64,000 nucleotides of DNA from Clostridia bacterium (lineage in GTDB: Bacteria; Bacillota; Clostridia; Oscillospirales; Acutalibacteraceae): assembly GCA_017513525.1 (NCBI GenBank), contig JAFXFC010000005.1:1-64000 (forward strand), in the 5' to 3' direction. Under the pieces are notes generated by a model. That model ran no database searches. It saw only the letters and a list, made by a program, of their open reading frames with translations, and was not told the DNA's origin. Within the stretch, counting starts at the first letter, position 1. Every line of letters starts with the position of its first letter. The translations under genes were made by a program, and so were the position numbers. This document shows, piece by piece, positions 8,966 through 16,346 of this stretch.

Positions 8966-9314
8966 GAGAGAGTGAGTCCGATGTACAACTAAAGCTCAAA
9001 CTTAAAAGTTCAGAAAAAGCTTCTCCGATCAAGGAAAGATTGGCAAATTAGAAGATCACAGATTTAGATGACAAAAATTTGATATTCTTTATAGGTCGGA
9101 ACTTTGCAAAATAATTATGAGAGAGTGAGTCCGATGTACAATTAAAGCTCAAAAATAAGTGCACTGAATTTTAAGGAATTCCTTTTTACCGATAAGTGAA
9201 AACTCAGACAAACGGCAATGGTCGACTAACGAAAATATATCCTTTTCAAATAATACAAAGAGTGCTTATCGGAAGAAACCCTGACTGAAAATTTCAGAGA
9301 GAGTGAGTCCGATG
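8966..9314 (+). repeat. Three direct repeats of GAGAGAGTGAGTCCGATG
   Basis: Exact 18-bp copies at 8966-8983, 9119-9136 and 9297-9314, spaced 153 and 178 bp. Copies 1 and 2 continue to 9000 and 9153 with a single C/T difference; copy 3 diverges after GATG but keeps a TAA 6 bp further on. TGAGT and GCTCA within copies 1 and 2 can pair, enclosing the CCGATG loop. Confidence 0.85.
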
Positions 9315-9605
9315 GTTTACTAAAATAAAAAAAATATTAAGAAAAAACATTTTTTCAGGTAATTAAAACATATATATTCCCACCGAAACAAAGAAAATCG
9401 GGTACATCGAATGTGTAAGTTATTATTATCCCGGCAAATTCGTTTTACAAGAAAAAAGCAACGGTCATAATTGGATGAAAGAGTAAATAAAAGTGTTTTA
9501 CCTCATTAATATAGATACAGATTATGTAAGGACCGAGAAAGTGTAAATGCGAATTGATATGTTTTTTCAAAAAAGGCGATGACTTTTTGATTATTATAAA
9601 TTTTT

Positions 9606-9652
9606 AGCAGTTTTCTGACACTGAAAAGATGTTAGAAAACTGCTTTTGTTTT
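9606..9652 (+). terminator. Terminator closing the non-coding unit
   Basis: A 13-bp stem with one G-T pair (9607-9619 with 9631-9643) and a T-rich tail TTTTGTTTT (9644-9652). It separates the non-coding unit from the sigma factor gene. Confidence 0.85.
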
Positions 9653-9671
9653 ATCTATAAATAAAAATTAG

Positions 9672-9700
9672 TTGCAAAAGAAAGCCGGGAATGTTAAAAT
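9672..9700 (+). promoter_or_regulatory. Promoter of the first ECF sigma gene
   Basis: TTGCAA (9672-9677), a 17-bp spacer and TAAAAT (9695-9700) lie 30 bp upstream of the ATG at 9731. It resembles a housekeeping promoter rather than an ECF autoregulated one. Confidence 0.5.
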
Positions 9701-9730
9701 TGGTACAATGCTGTAAAAAAAGGTGAAATT

Positions 9731-10288
9731 ATGTTTTTATTTGCTATTAATACGCTGGATAATGAAGATGACAAAATTTTCATTCAGAATTTATATAACC
9801 AATATTTTCCGTGGTTAAAATTTCGTGCACACAAGTATGTAAATGATATAAGTCTTTGTGAAGATCTTGCACATGACTGTATGCTCAATATGATAAAGTC
9901 TATTGACAAGCTCAAAGAATTTTCTGAAGATAGGCAAAGAGCATATCTTGCAATTGCAATAGACAACATATCAAAGAATTATATCAAGCGTGAAAAAAGG
10001 TTAATTGAAATAGATGACTTCACAGCTGCCGATTTAGTTTTTGCAGCAGATGATTACAGCATGGAAGACGAAGTTGACAAAAAATTAGATTATGAAACAG
10101 TAAGAGCAAATTTCGACAAGCTTTGCGAGCGTGACCGCGATATAATTATAATGAAATATGATTTAGAGCTAAATGACCAGCAGATAGCTGATATTTTACA
10201 AATTAAGAAAGACAGCGTCAAAATGACTGTATACAGAAGCGTAAGAAAATTAGAAAAAGTAGTTATGAAACAGGGGGGAAAGAAATGA
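9731..10288 (+). CDS. ECF-type RNA polymerase sigma factor
   Basis: A 185-residue sigma-70-family factor with region 2 (about 18-90, with the -10 binding helix around CEDLAHDCMLNM) and region 4 (about 125-178, helix-turn-helix with DQQIADIL). It would direct RNA polymerase to a small regulon in response to a surface or stress signal. The start has AAAGGTG seven bases upstream. The next gene overlaps it by 4 bp and encodes a single-pass membrane protein, the normal arrangement for an ECF factor and its anti-sigma partner. Confidence 0.85.
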   Translation: MFLFAINTLDNEDDKIFIQNLYNQYFPWLKFRAHKYVNDISLCEDLAHDCMLNMIKSIDKLKEFSEDRQRAYLAIAIDNISKNYIKREKRLIEIDDFTAADLVFAADDYSMEDEVDKKLDYETVRANFDKLCERDRDIIIMKYDLELNDQQIADILQIKKDSVKMTVYRSVRKLEKVVMKQGGKK

Positions 10289-10968
10289 ACGAATACAATA
10301 AAAGAATATTACAAAATGTCCTCCAAGATCATAGAGAAGAAAATGATATTGAATTTCTCAAAGAAATTGAAGAAGCAGCAAACGACCCGATGTATCAGAA
10401 TCCTGAAGGAGCTGCAGAAGCCTTCGCTGAAAAGTACAGCAAATCTTCAAAAAAGAGAACAAAAACTTTTCTCTTCAGAGCTGCAGCTATAATACTTGTA
10501 ATTACTATGGGAATGTCCTTGATCCCTATTACAGTAAAAGGTACCAAAGGAACGCTCGTACAGCTTATTGCAAACTTTGTGAACTCAGAATTCATCTCAA
10601 TCGGCAATGACGAAAAAGACAAGCTCCTGCTTTCCTTTGAGGGACAATATGTTCCTACATGGATACCTGACGGCTATACGATTTCATCAGTTTTTAACTT
10701 ATCAGAAAGAAAAGAAATTACATTCACAAATGCAAATGGAAAAAAAATTATATATAATGAACATTCATCTGATTCACAAATAAGAATTGACAGTAATGAG
10801 TACAACAGCGTTGAAAATATTGAAATTAACGGTTATAAAGCAGTATATGCTAAAACTGATGAGTTCCAAAGAGTTGCTATAACAACTGATACTGTGGTTG
10901 TTTATATTACATGCGAAGACGCAACAATTGATTTAATCGGTTTTGCGGAATTAATAGAAAAAAGATAA
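10285..10968 (+). CDS. DUF4367 single-pass membrane protein, likely anti-sigma partner
   Basis: A 227-residue protein. A cytoplasmic N-terminus of about 62 residues with acidic helical character is followed by one transmembrane helix (about 65-83) and an extracytoplasmic DUF4367-type domain (the P-x-W-I-P-D-G-Y motif near 127-135 is typical). It overlaps the sigma gene by 4 bp (ATGA), so translation is coupled. I infer that the N-terminus sequesters the sigma factor while the outer domain senses a signal; no zinc-binding anti-sigma motif is visible. Confidence 0.7.
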   Translation: MNEYNKRILQNVLQDHREENDIEFLKEIEEAANDPMYQNPEGAAEAFAEKYSKSSKKRTKTFLFRAAAIILVITMGMSLIPITVKGTKGTLVQLIANFVNSEFISIGNDEKDKLLLSFEGQYVPTWIPDGYTISSVFNLSERKEITFTNANGKKIIYNEHSSDSQIRIDSNEYNSVENIEINGYKAVYAKTDEFQRVAITTDTVVVYITCEDATIDLIGFAELIEKR

Positions 10969-11033
10969 AAAAACGTGTTACTAAATCCCCTTTTTAATTG
11001 TTTAATAAGTAAAAGATAAAAAGGAGGATTTTT

Positions 11034-11471
11034 ATGAAAAAAATCATATCTGTAGTTTTAGCTGTTATTCTTTTGGCAATGCCGCTTTGTACCGAAGCCT
11101 TTGCTTCAGACGGTGAAGCAAACTATGATGATTTAGTAGCACCCTGTTTTACTTATTTGGATTCAATATCAGCATGCATTTCTAAGGGTATACTAGGATT
11201 TGTTACATGTACTACTGGCTTTATAAGCTTTGACACAAACAAAACCTTTGTTCTTACCTGTTATTTACAGAGAACCGACGGAACTCATGCCTGGGAAAAT
11301 TATAAATCTTATTCTGAGACATACACTGAAAATGGTTCCCATGCTTTTGAAAAAAATTGGTTTGCCCCTGCAGGTCACGATTACAGAGTTTTATCGGTAT
11401 TAGAAATCAAAAACTCAGCTGGTGTTATCCTTGAAACCGCAACATGCCCGTCTGCTGTTCTTTATAAGTAA
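11034..11471 (+). CDS. Small secreted protein, possibly DUF6147-like
   Basis: A 145-residue protein with a clear Sec signal peptide (cleavage near EAFASD, about residue 25) and a mature part of about 120 residues rich in aromatic and Thr residues, consistent with a small beta-sandwich. Two Cys pairs may form disulphides. A perfect AAAGGAGG precedes the ATG. It lies 65 bp after the sigma/DUF4367 pair and may be a target or partner of that system. The family name is tentative; function is unknown. Confidence 0.65.
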   Translation: MKKIISVVLAVILLAMPLCTEAFASDGEANYDDLVAPCFTYLDSISACISKGILGFVTCTTGFISFDTNKTFVLTCYLQRTDGTHAWENYKSYSETYTENGSHAFEKNWFAPAGHDYRVLSVLEIKNSAGVILETATCPSAVLYK

Positions 11472-11525
11472 TTCAATCAAACTCACCGGTTGATTTAGTG
11501 TTTTTGATTTAATACTCTATAAAAA

Positions 11526-11563
11526 AAATACTGTCCGAAAAAGAATTTCCTTCTTTTTCGGGC
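11526..11563 (-). terminator. Terminator shared by convergent genes
   Basis: A hairpin of at least 11 bp (11533-11545 with 11551-11563) has eight A residues on its left, giving a T8 tail on the minus strand, so it terminates the ATPase gene. A second perfect 10-bp stem-loop without a T tail lies at 11590-11612. Confidence 0.75.
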
Positions 11564-11650
11564 ATCTTTGCTGAAGACCAATTAAAATAGCGGTGATTTA
11601 TCAAATCACCGCCATAGGAGTGCGACCACTATTTATATATGCAAATGCTT

Positions 11651-12949
11651 TCACATATCCATAGCATTCTCATCGAGCAGGAATTGTTCGATGCCGATAT
11701 AGAGAATACCGTCATCATCGTGCCAGGGGATGATGTTGTCTTTGACTACAACGATCTTCTTAAAGGAATCGCCGACGCGCTTCAAGGAACGAATCTCTTG
11801 CTCACGCTTTTCTTCATCTGCGACGGTCAAAGCCGACTGGATATAATACTTTTTACTACCCTTATTCGCAACAAAGTCGATTTCAAGCTGGGTGCGTTTG
11901 CTTTTCTTTTCTGCATCCTTATAGCAATACTCAACCACGCCAACATCCACGCTGAAATCGCGGCCGCAAAGCTCGTTATAAATAATGTTTTCCATAATGT
12001 GACTTTCTTCTTGCTGACGGAAATTCAGTCGAGCATTGCGAAGTCCCACATCACTGAAATAGTATTTAAGCGGCGAGCCGATATATTTTCTTCCCTTAAC
12101 GTCATAACGTTCGGCTTTATAGAGCAAGAACGCATCGATAAAATAATCAAGATATCTGTTAACGGTAGGCGCACCGATATTCATCTGCTTTGCACTCTTG
12201 AAGGTGTTGGTAATCTTATTAGCGTTAGTAAGCGAGCCAACCGAAGACGAAACGATGTTGAGAATATCATCGAGCACCGATTTTTCATACACAAGCTTGT
12301 TTCTATCCATAATGTCGCTGATATAAATCGCATCAAAAAGCGATTGCAAGTACTTTGCTTTTTCTTCATGACTCTTTTTAGTCATTACAAGAGGAAGGCC
12401 ACCATAGGTGTAATACTCCTGCCAAGCATTGCGTTTTTCTCCCTCGAAAGCATTGTAAAACTCTGCAAAAGAAAGCGGATTAACTCTGATTTCATCCCCA
12501 CGACCACGAAACTCGGTGAGGATGTCAGAGGACAGCATTTTAGAGTTACTGCCGGTTACATACACGTCAATATTGTCGTGCTTCATAAGACCAAGCACAA
12601 CATCAACAAAACCGATCTTATCCTCAACTCCTTCGATATACGGATTCTGAATGGTAACAACCTTTTGAATCTCATCAAGGAAAACGTAATAAGTTTTGCT
12701 CTCATCGGTAGTTAAGCTGCGAATATGCTTGCCGAGTTCAAGGGGATTACGGTATTGAATATTCTCGTCATCATCAAGAGCAAGGCAAATAATACACTCG
12801 TCCTCCACTCCGATTGATTTCAAATAGTCCTTATATATATTGAACAGCAAATAAGATTTACCGCATCTTCTGATACCGGTAATAACCTTAACCAAACCGT
12901 TCTCCTTTTTGCTGATTAATTTTTTGAGATACTTTTTTCTTTCAATCAT
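11651..12949 (-). CDS. AAA ATPase with DUF4143 domain
   Basis: A 432-residue P-loop ATPase of the AAA_14/DUF4143 type. Walker A is GIRRCGKS (about 25-32), Walker B ends in FLDEIQK, and the sensor-like VTGSNSKML follows; the C-terminal third carries the DUF4143 nuclease-like fold with an E-x-D pair near LEIDFVANKG. Such proteins are abundant in anaerobes; the role is unproven, with suggestions of defence or nucleic acid processing. The ATG at 12949 is chosen because GAGGT lies 8 bp before it and the TATAAT of a strong promoter is 51 bp upstream, which excludes a longer in-frame start at 13024. It is a single-gene unit. Confidence 0.85.
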   Translation of the reverse strand: MIERKKYLKKLISKKENGLVKVITGIRRCGKSYLLFNIYKDYLKSIGVEDECIICLALDDDENIQYRNPLELGKHIRSLTTDESKTYYVFLDEIQKVVTIQNPYIEGVEDKIGFVDVVLGLMKHDNIDVYVTGSNSKMLSSDILTEFRGRGDEIRVNPLSFAEFYNAFEGEKRNAWQEYYTYGGLPLVMTKKSHEEKAKYLQSLFDAIYISDIMDRNKLVYEKSVLDDILNIVSSSVGSLTNANKITNTFKSAKQMNIGAPTVNRYLDYFIDAFLLYKAERYDVKGRKYIGSPLKYYFSDVGLRNARLNFRQQEESHIMENIIYNELCGRDFSVDVGVVEYCYKDAEKKSKRTQLEIDFVANKGSKKYYIQSALTVADEEKREQEIRSLKRVGDSFKKIVVVKDNIIPWHDDDGILYIGIEQFLLDENAMDM

Positions 12950-12974
12950 AACGCATACCTCAGCGAACAATTTT

Positions 12975-13056
12975 GCGTATTTACGCATTTTTATGCAATT
13001 ATTATAGCACATCCTTACTTGCAAGTCAATATTACATCGAATAATTTTGCGTATTT
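12975..13056 (-). promoter_or_regulatory. Promoter and candidate operators of the DUF4143 ATPase
   Basis: On the minus strand TTGACT (13024-13029), a 17-bp spacer and TATAAT (13001-13006) form a near-consensus promoter. A palindrome GCGTATTTACGC lies just downstream of the start site (12975-12986), and the 14-mer AATTTTGCGTATTT occurs both there (12969-12982) and upstream of the -35 box (13043-13056), an arrangement suggestive of repressor binding on both sides of the promoter. Confidence 0.6.
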
Positions 13057-13134
13057 CTACACAATTAAATTTTTCAAACAGAAATGGGACTTAGGTACTT
13101 TTAACTCTAAGTCCCATTAAAATTGTGTTGAGTT

Positions 13135-13990
13135 TTAGTAAAACCGCGTGATGACAGTACTGCTATCGGGTTCGTTATAAGAATTGATGCGACAAAAACC
13201 GTATGGCGTTTTTTCGGATAAATCCGCTGTTATATCCACCACATACCATGTACCGTCTATACATACCCGGTTCCAAGTGTGCTTGTATTCATAGTCAGCC
13301 TTGAGATATCCGTCAATAAAATAACAAGGGATATTTCGACTACGGCAGATGGCAGTAAAGAGATTCGCAATATCATAACAGATACCTTTTTTCGTATGCA
13401 AGATTTTATCAAGATCGGAATACTGATAAAATGGGTTGCAGTCATAATCATATTTAATATTGTTTAAAAACCAAGAATAAGCGGCCTTTGCTTTTTCCTC
13501 ATTCGTTAAGGCACCTGAGCAGATTTCATCAAACTGTTTTTCGTGGTTAGTATCCCATAGAACGCCGGTTCCGTTAACAAGTGCTTTGTTTGTGTACGAA
13601 AATGCAAAACCTGTAAATACAATCGTCACGACAGTACATAAGAGCAATACGGTGCCAATAATTTTGGTTAATAGTTTATCCTTTAAATTTGGTCCACAAA
13701 TAAAGTTCTGAGCAATTACCGTTGCTGACGAAAATACCGAAAGAAAGCCAAGAGGACGGCGATAGTGAATTGCAAAGAACAAACCTATCAACAAAATTAC
13801 AACTGCAAAGAATAGGTAATAGTTCTTTGTGACTTTGATTTAACATTAATTAAAAACAAGCCGCTACAAATAATAGAAAGCATAATAAACAAACAGGCAG
13901 TGTGCTGATTAAAAGTGTATCCCACAAAGAATAGGTAATGAAAATATTGATTGCCGTTAAAACGGCAAAGCCAAATAGCCGAAATTTCAT
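13135..13990 (-). pseudogene. Frameshifted transglutaminase-like membrane protein
   Basis: Residues encoded at 13794-13135 form a transglutaminase-core protein: two hydrophobic segments, then a domain with catalytic Cys in KGICYD, His in KHTWNR and Asp in VDITAD. That reading frame has no ATG near its 5' end and runs into stops at 13840-13848. Upstream, a GGAGGAAC ribosome site and ATG (13990) begin a 46-residue hydrophobic frame that stops at 13850. Adding one T in the run near 13853 and one A near 13842 would join the pieces into one protein of about 285 residues with several N-terminal helices. Either the gene is decaying or the sequence has two homopolymer errors. Confidence 0.7.
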
Positions 13991-14002
13991 AGAGGTTCCT
14001 CC

Positions 14003-14058
14003 AAAAAATTAAGCCATTTACTCTCGGTTTCAAGTGTAAATGGCTTAAAGATTTTTTT
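14003..14058 (-). terminator. Stem-loop between lysS and the broken transglutaminase gene
   Basis: A perfect 11-bp inverted repeat AAGCCATTTAC (14011-14021) with GTAAATGGCTT (14036-14046) is flanked by T-rich tails on both strands (14003-14008 on minus, 14052-14058 on plus). It could terminate lysS about 160 bp after its stop. The 14059-14200 stretch also contains several AAGCCA repeats and no gene. Confidence 0.5.
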
Positions 14059-14201
14059 GGAACTTTTACTCTTGCCTTGCCCCCTTAAAACCGTCATTTT
14101 TTGCACAAAAACATGCATTGGCTTAAGTTTGGCTTATGGCTTACGGTTTTGGCGGTCTTAAAACTTCCAAAAACCTAGTAAAATAAGGGTTATTGAGACT
14201 T

Positions 14202-15716
14202 TTACTTATCCAAGCTCTTCATTGTGGGGAAAAGGAGAACATCGCGGATAGCCTGTGAGTCGGTGAGGAGCATTACAAGACGGTCTATGCCGTAGCCGAT
14301 ACCGCCTGTGGGGGGCATACCGTATTCGAGAGCTGTAAGGAAGTCCTCGTCTGTGTGGTTAGCCTCTTCATCACCTTTAGCGAAGAGCTCTTCCTGTGCT
14401 GCGAAGCGTTCTCTCTGGTCAATGGGGTCATTGAGCTCTGAATATGCGTTACACATTTCTCTGCCGTAGATATAAAGCTCAAAGCGTTCAACAAGACCGT
14501 TTGAACCGGGCTTTTTCTTTGTAAGGGGTGAAACCTCAATAGGATGATCGCATACGAATGTGGGCTGAATCATCTTATCCTCGCAGAATTCCTCGAAGAA
14601 GAGATTCATGATATCACCCTTCTTATGATGCTTTTCAAATTCGACATGATGCTCTTTTGCAATTGCCTGTGCTTCTTCGTCGGTTTCTACCGTAGTAAAA
14701 TCAACACCGGAATACTGCTTGATAGCATCTGTCATTGTAATTCTATTGAAGGGCTTTTCCATATCAATAACGGTGCCGTTATAGCTGATAACAGCACTGC
14801 CGCAAACCTTGTTTGCAAGGTAGCGGAACATGCTCTCTGTAAGCTCCATCATACCTTCATAGTCTGTATATGCCTGATAAAGCTCCATAAGAGTAAATTC
14901 GGGATTATGGCGGGTGTCAACACCCTCATTACGGAAAACTCTGCCTATTTCATAAACTCTTTCCATACCGCCGACAATAAGGCGCTTTAAGTAGAGTTCA
15001 AGAGAAATACGAAGCTTTACATCCTCGTCAAGAGCATTGTAATGAGTTTCAAAGGGACGGGCAGCTGCACCGCCTGCATTTGAAACAAGCATGGGAGTTT
15101 CAACCTCAATGAAATCTCTGCCGTCAAGGAAGTTTCTTATCTCTTTAATTATCTGTGAACGCTTCTTGAAGGTATCCATAACCTCAGGATTAACAATAAG
15201 GTCAAGATAACGCTGACGGTAACGGGTGTCAACATTTGTAAGTCCGTGATACTTTTCGGGGAGAGGAAGAAGTGACTTTGTGAGAAGTCTTATTTCCTTA
15301 CAGTGAACGGAAATTTCGCCTCTTCTTGTTCTGAAAACGAAGCCCTTTACTTCAACGATATCACCGATATCCCATTTCTTGAATTCGGCGAAGGCTTCTT
15401 CACCGATATCATCTTTTCTTACATATACCTGCATTCTGCCGTCACGGTCATAAACATCAATAAAGTTTGCTTTACCCATATCACGCCATGTTTTGATTCT
15501 GCCGCAAATGCAGACATCCTGATTTTCAAGCTCTTCAAAACGGTCATTTATCTCTGCAGAACGGATATTCTGCTCAGCCTTTGTAATTTCAAAGGGGTCA
15601 CAGCCTTTTTCCTGAAGGACACCAAGCTTATCAAGTCTTATCTGTCTTAATTCATTAACACTTTGTTCGAGTTCTTCGGCAACTGCTTCGCCGGAAGTAA
15701 TAATTTCTTCAGCCAT
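14202..15716 (-). CDS. lysS: Lysyl-tRNA synthetase, class II
   Basis: A 504-residue class II synthetase that charges tRNA-Lys. The N-terminal OB-fold anticodon domain (about 55-160) precedes the catalytic core with motif 2 around FRNEGVDTRHNPEFT and motif 3 GIGYGIDRL near the C-terminus. Length is normal. The ATG at 15716 is used; an in-frame GTG four codons upstream (15728) is an alternative because the ribosome-site spacing is not decisive. It follows greA by about 80 bp, a conserved clostridial order, with a hairpin terminator between them that may lower lysS read-through. Confidence 0.95.
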   Translation of the reverse strand: MAEEIITSGEAVAEELEQSVNELRQIRLDKLGVLQEKGCDPFEITKAEQNIRSAEINDRFEELENQDVCICGRIKTWRDMGKANFIDVYDRDGRMQVYVRKDDIGEEAFAEFKKWDIGDIVEVKGFVFRTRRGEISVHCKEIRLLTKSLLPLPEKYHGLTNVDTRYRQRYLDLIVNPEVMDTFKKRSQIIKEIRNFLDGRDFIEVETPMLVSNAGGAAARPFETHYNALDEDVKLRISLELYLKRLIVGGMERVYEIGRVFRNEGVDTRHNPEFTLMELYQAYTDYEGMMELTESMFRYLANKVCGSAVISYNGTVIDMEKPFNRITMTDAIKQYSGVDFTTVETDEEAQAIAKEHHVEFEKHHKKGDIMNLFFEEFCEDKMIQPTFVCDHPIEVSPLTKKKPGSNGLVERFELYIYGREMCNAYSELNDPIDQRERFAAQEELFAKGDEEANHTDEDFLTALEYGMPPTGGIGYGIDRLVMLLTDSQAIRDVLLFPTMKSLDK

Positions 15717-15757
15717 ATTCTCACTCACTGCCTTGTGCAGTATCCTTTCCTTTTTTT

Positions 15758-15781
15758 CAAAAAAGCCGCCGAAAAGGCGGC
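15758..15781 (-). terminator. Intrinsic terminator between greA and lysS
   Basis: A GC-rich 6-bp stem GCCGCC/GGCGGC (15765-15770 with 15776-15781) is followed on the minus strand by six T residues (15759-15764). Confidence 0.75.
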
Positions 15782-15793
15782 AAATATTATATC

Positions 15794-16267
15794 TTATTTA
15801 AAGATTTCAAGAATTTCAAGAACTGTATTTCCTGCAGGTGTTTCAACAGTCACAACATCGCCGACCTTATGACCGAGCAATTCCTTGCCGACAGGAGATT
15901 CATCTGAAATTTTATTATTAATGGGATCAGCCTGAGGAGCACCTACTACCTTATAAGTAACCTCTTCGTCATAGGTCTTATCATAAATTTTAACAGAAAG
16001 ACCTGTGTGAACTGTTTCTGTTGTAAGAGCACTTTCATCAAGAACTGTTGCGTGACTGAGCGTATATTCAATCTCGCGGATTCTTGCTTCAAGCTTTGCC
16101 TGATCTGATTTTGCTTCGTCATATTCACTGTTTTCTGAAAGGTCACCGAATGATTTAGCTTCCTTGATTTTTTCAGCCATATCATTTCTGCCTGTAGTAC
16201 GAAGTATTTTAAGTTCATCTTTAAGCTCCTCTATGACCTTAAGAGGCAATACATATTCTTCTGCCAT
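15794..16267 (-). CDS. greA: Transcription elongation factor GreA
   Basis: A 157-residue GreA: an N-terminal antiparallel coiled coil (residues 1-75, with the acidic tip around GDLSENSEYDEAK that enters the RNA polymerase secondary channel) and a C-terminal FKBP-like domain ending in ILEIFK. It stimulates cleavage of backtracked RNA. The ATG at 16267 has GAAGGGA upstream and a promoter at 16313-16341. Confidence 0.95.
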   Translation of the reverse strand: MAEEYVLPLKVIEELKDELKILRTTGRNDMAEKIKEAKSFGDLSENSEYDEAKSDQAKLEARIREIEYTLSHATVLDESALTTETVHTGLSVKIYDKTYDEEVTYKVVGAPQADPINNKISDESPVGKELLGHKVGDVVTVETPAGNTVLEILEIFK

Positions 16268-16312
16268 TTTATAACATTTCCCTTCGGTTTATATTAGTAA
16301 ATATATTTATAT

Positions 16313-16341
16313 ATTTTATTTTTATTATTGTGATTTGTCAA
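16313..16341 (-). promoter_or_regulatory. Promoter of greA
   Basis: On the minus strand TTGACA (16336-16341), a 17-bp spacer and TAAAAT (16313-16318), 45 bp upstream of the greA start. Confidence 0.6.
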
Positions 16342-16346
16342 GTACT

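Larger units (their letters stand above)
8930..9652 (+). ncRNA. Candidate large structured RNA with three repeated motifs
   Basis: About 720 nt lie between a good promoter (8896-8925) and an intrinsic terminator (9606-9652) and contain no open frame with a convincing start. Three copies of an 18-nt motif (GAGAGAGTGAGTCCGATG) occur at 8966, 9119 and 9297; the first two extend to 35 nt with one difference. Local pairing is visible: CAGAGAAC with GTTTTCTG at the 5' end (8934-8952), CCGATAAG (9189) with CTTATCGG (9265), and small hairpins such as CTGAA/TTCAG at 9283-9295. Size and unit structure recall large ornate RNAs such as ROOL, GOLLD or OLE, but I cannot assign a family. Each motif also reads ATG plus two codons and a stop, which may be coincidental. 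Confidence 0.5.

Noticed and set aside
8966..9314. Possible CRISPR or tandem repeat array in the non-coding unit
   Set aside because: Only three copies with 135-160 bp between them; better explained as motifs within one RNA.
11639..12715. A 358-codon open frame on the plus strand opposite the DUF4143 ATPase
   Set aside because: It lies wholly antisense to a gene with clear Walker motifs, has no ribosome site and encodes no recognisable domain.
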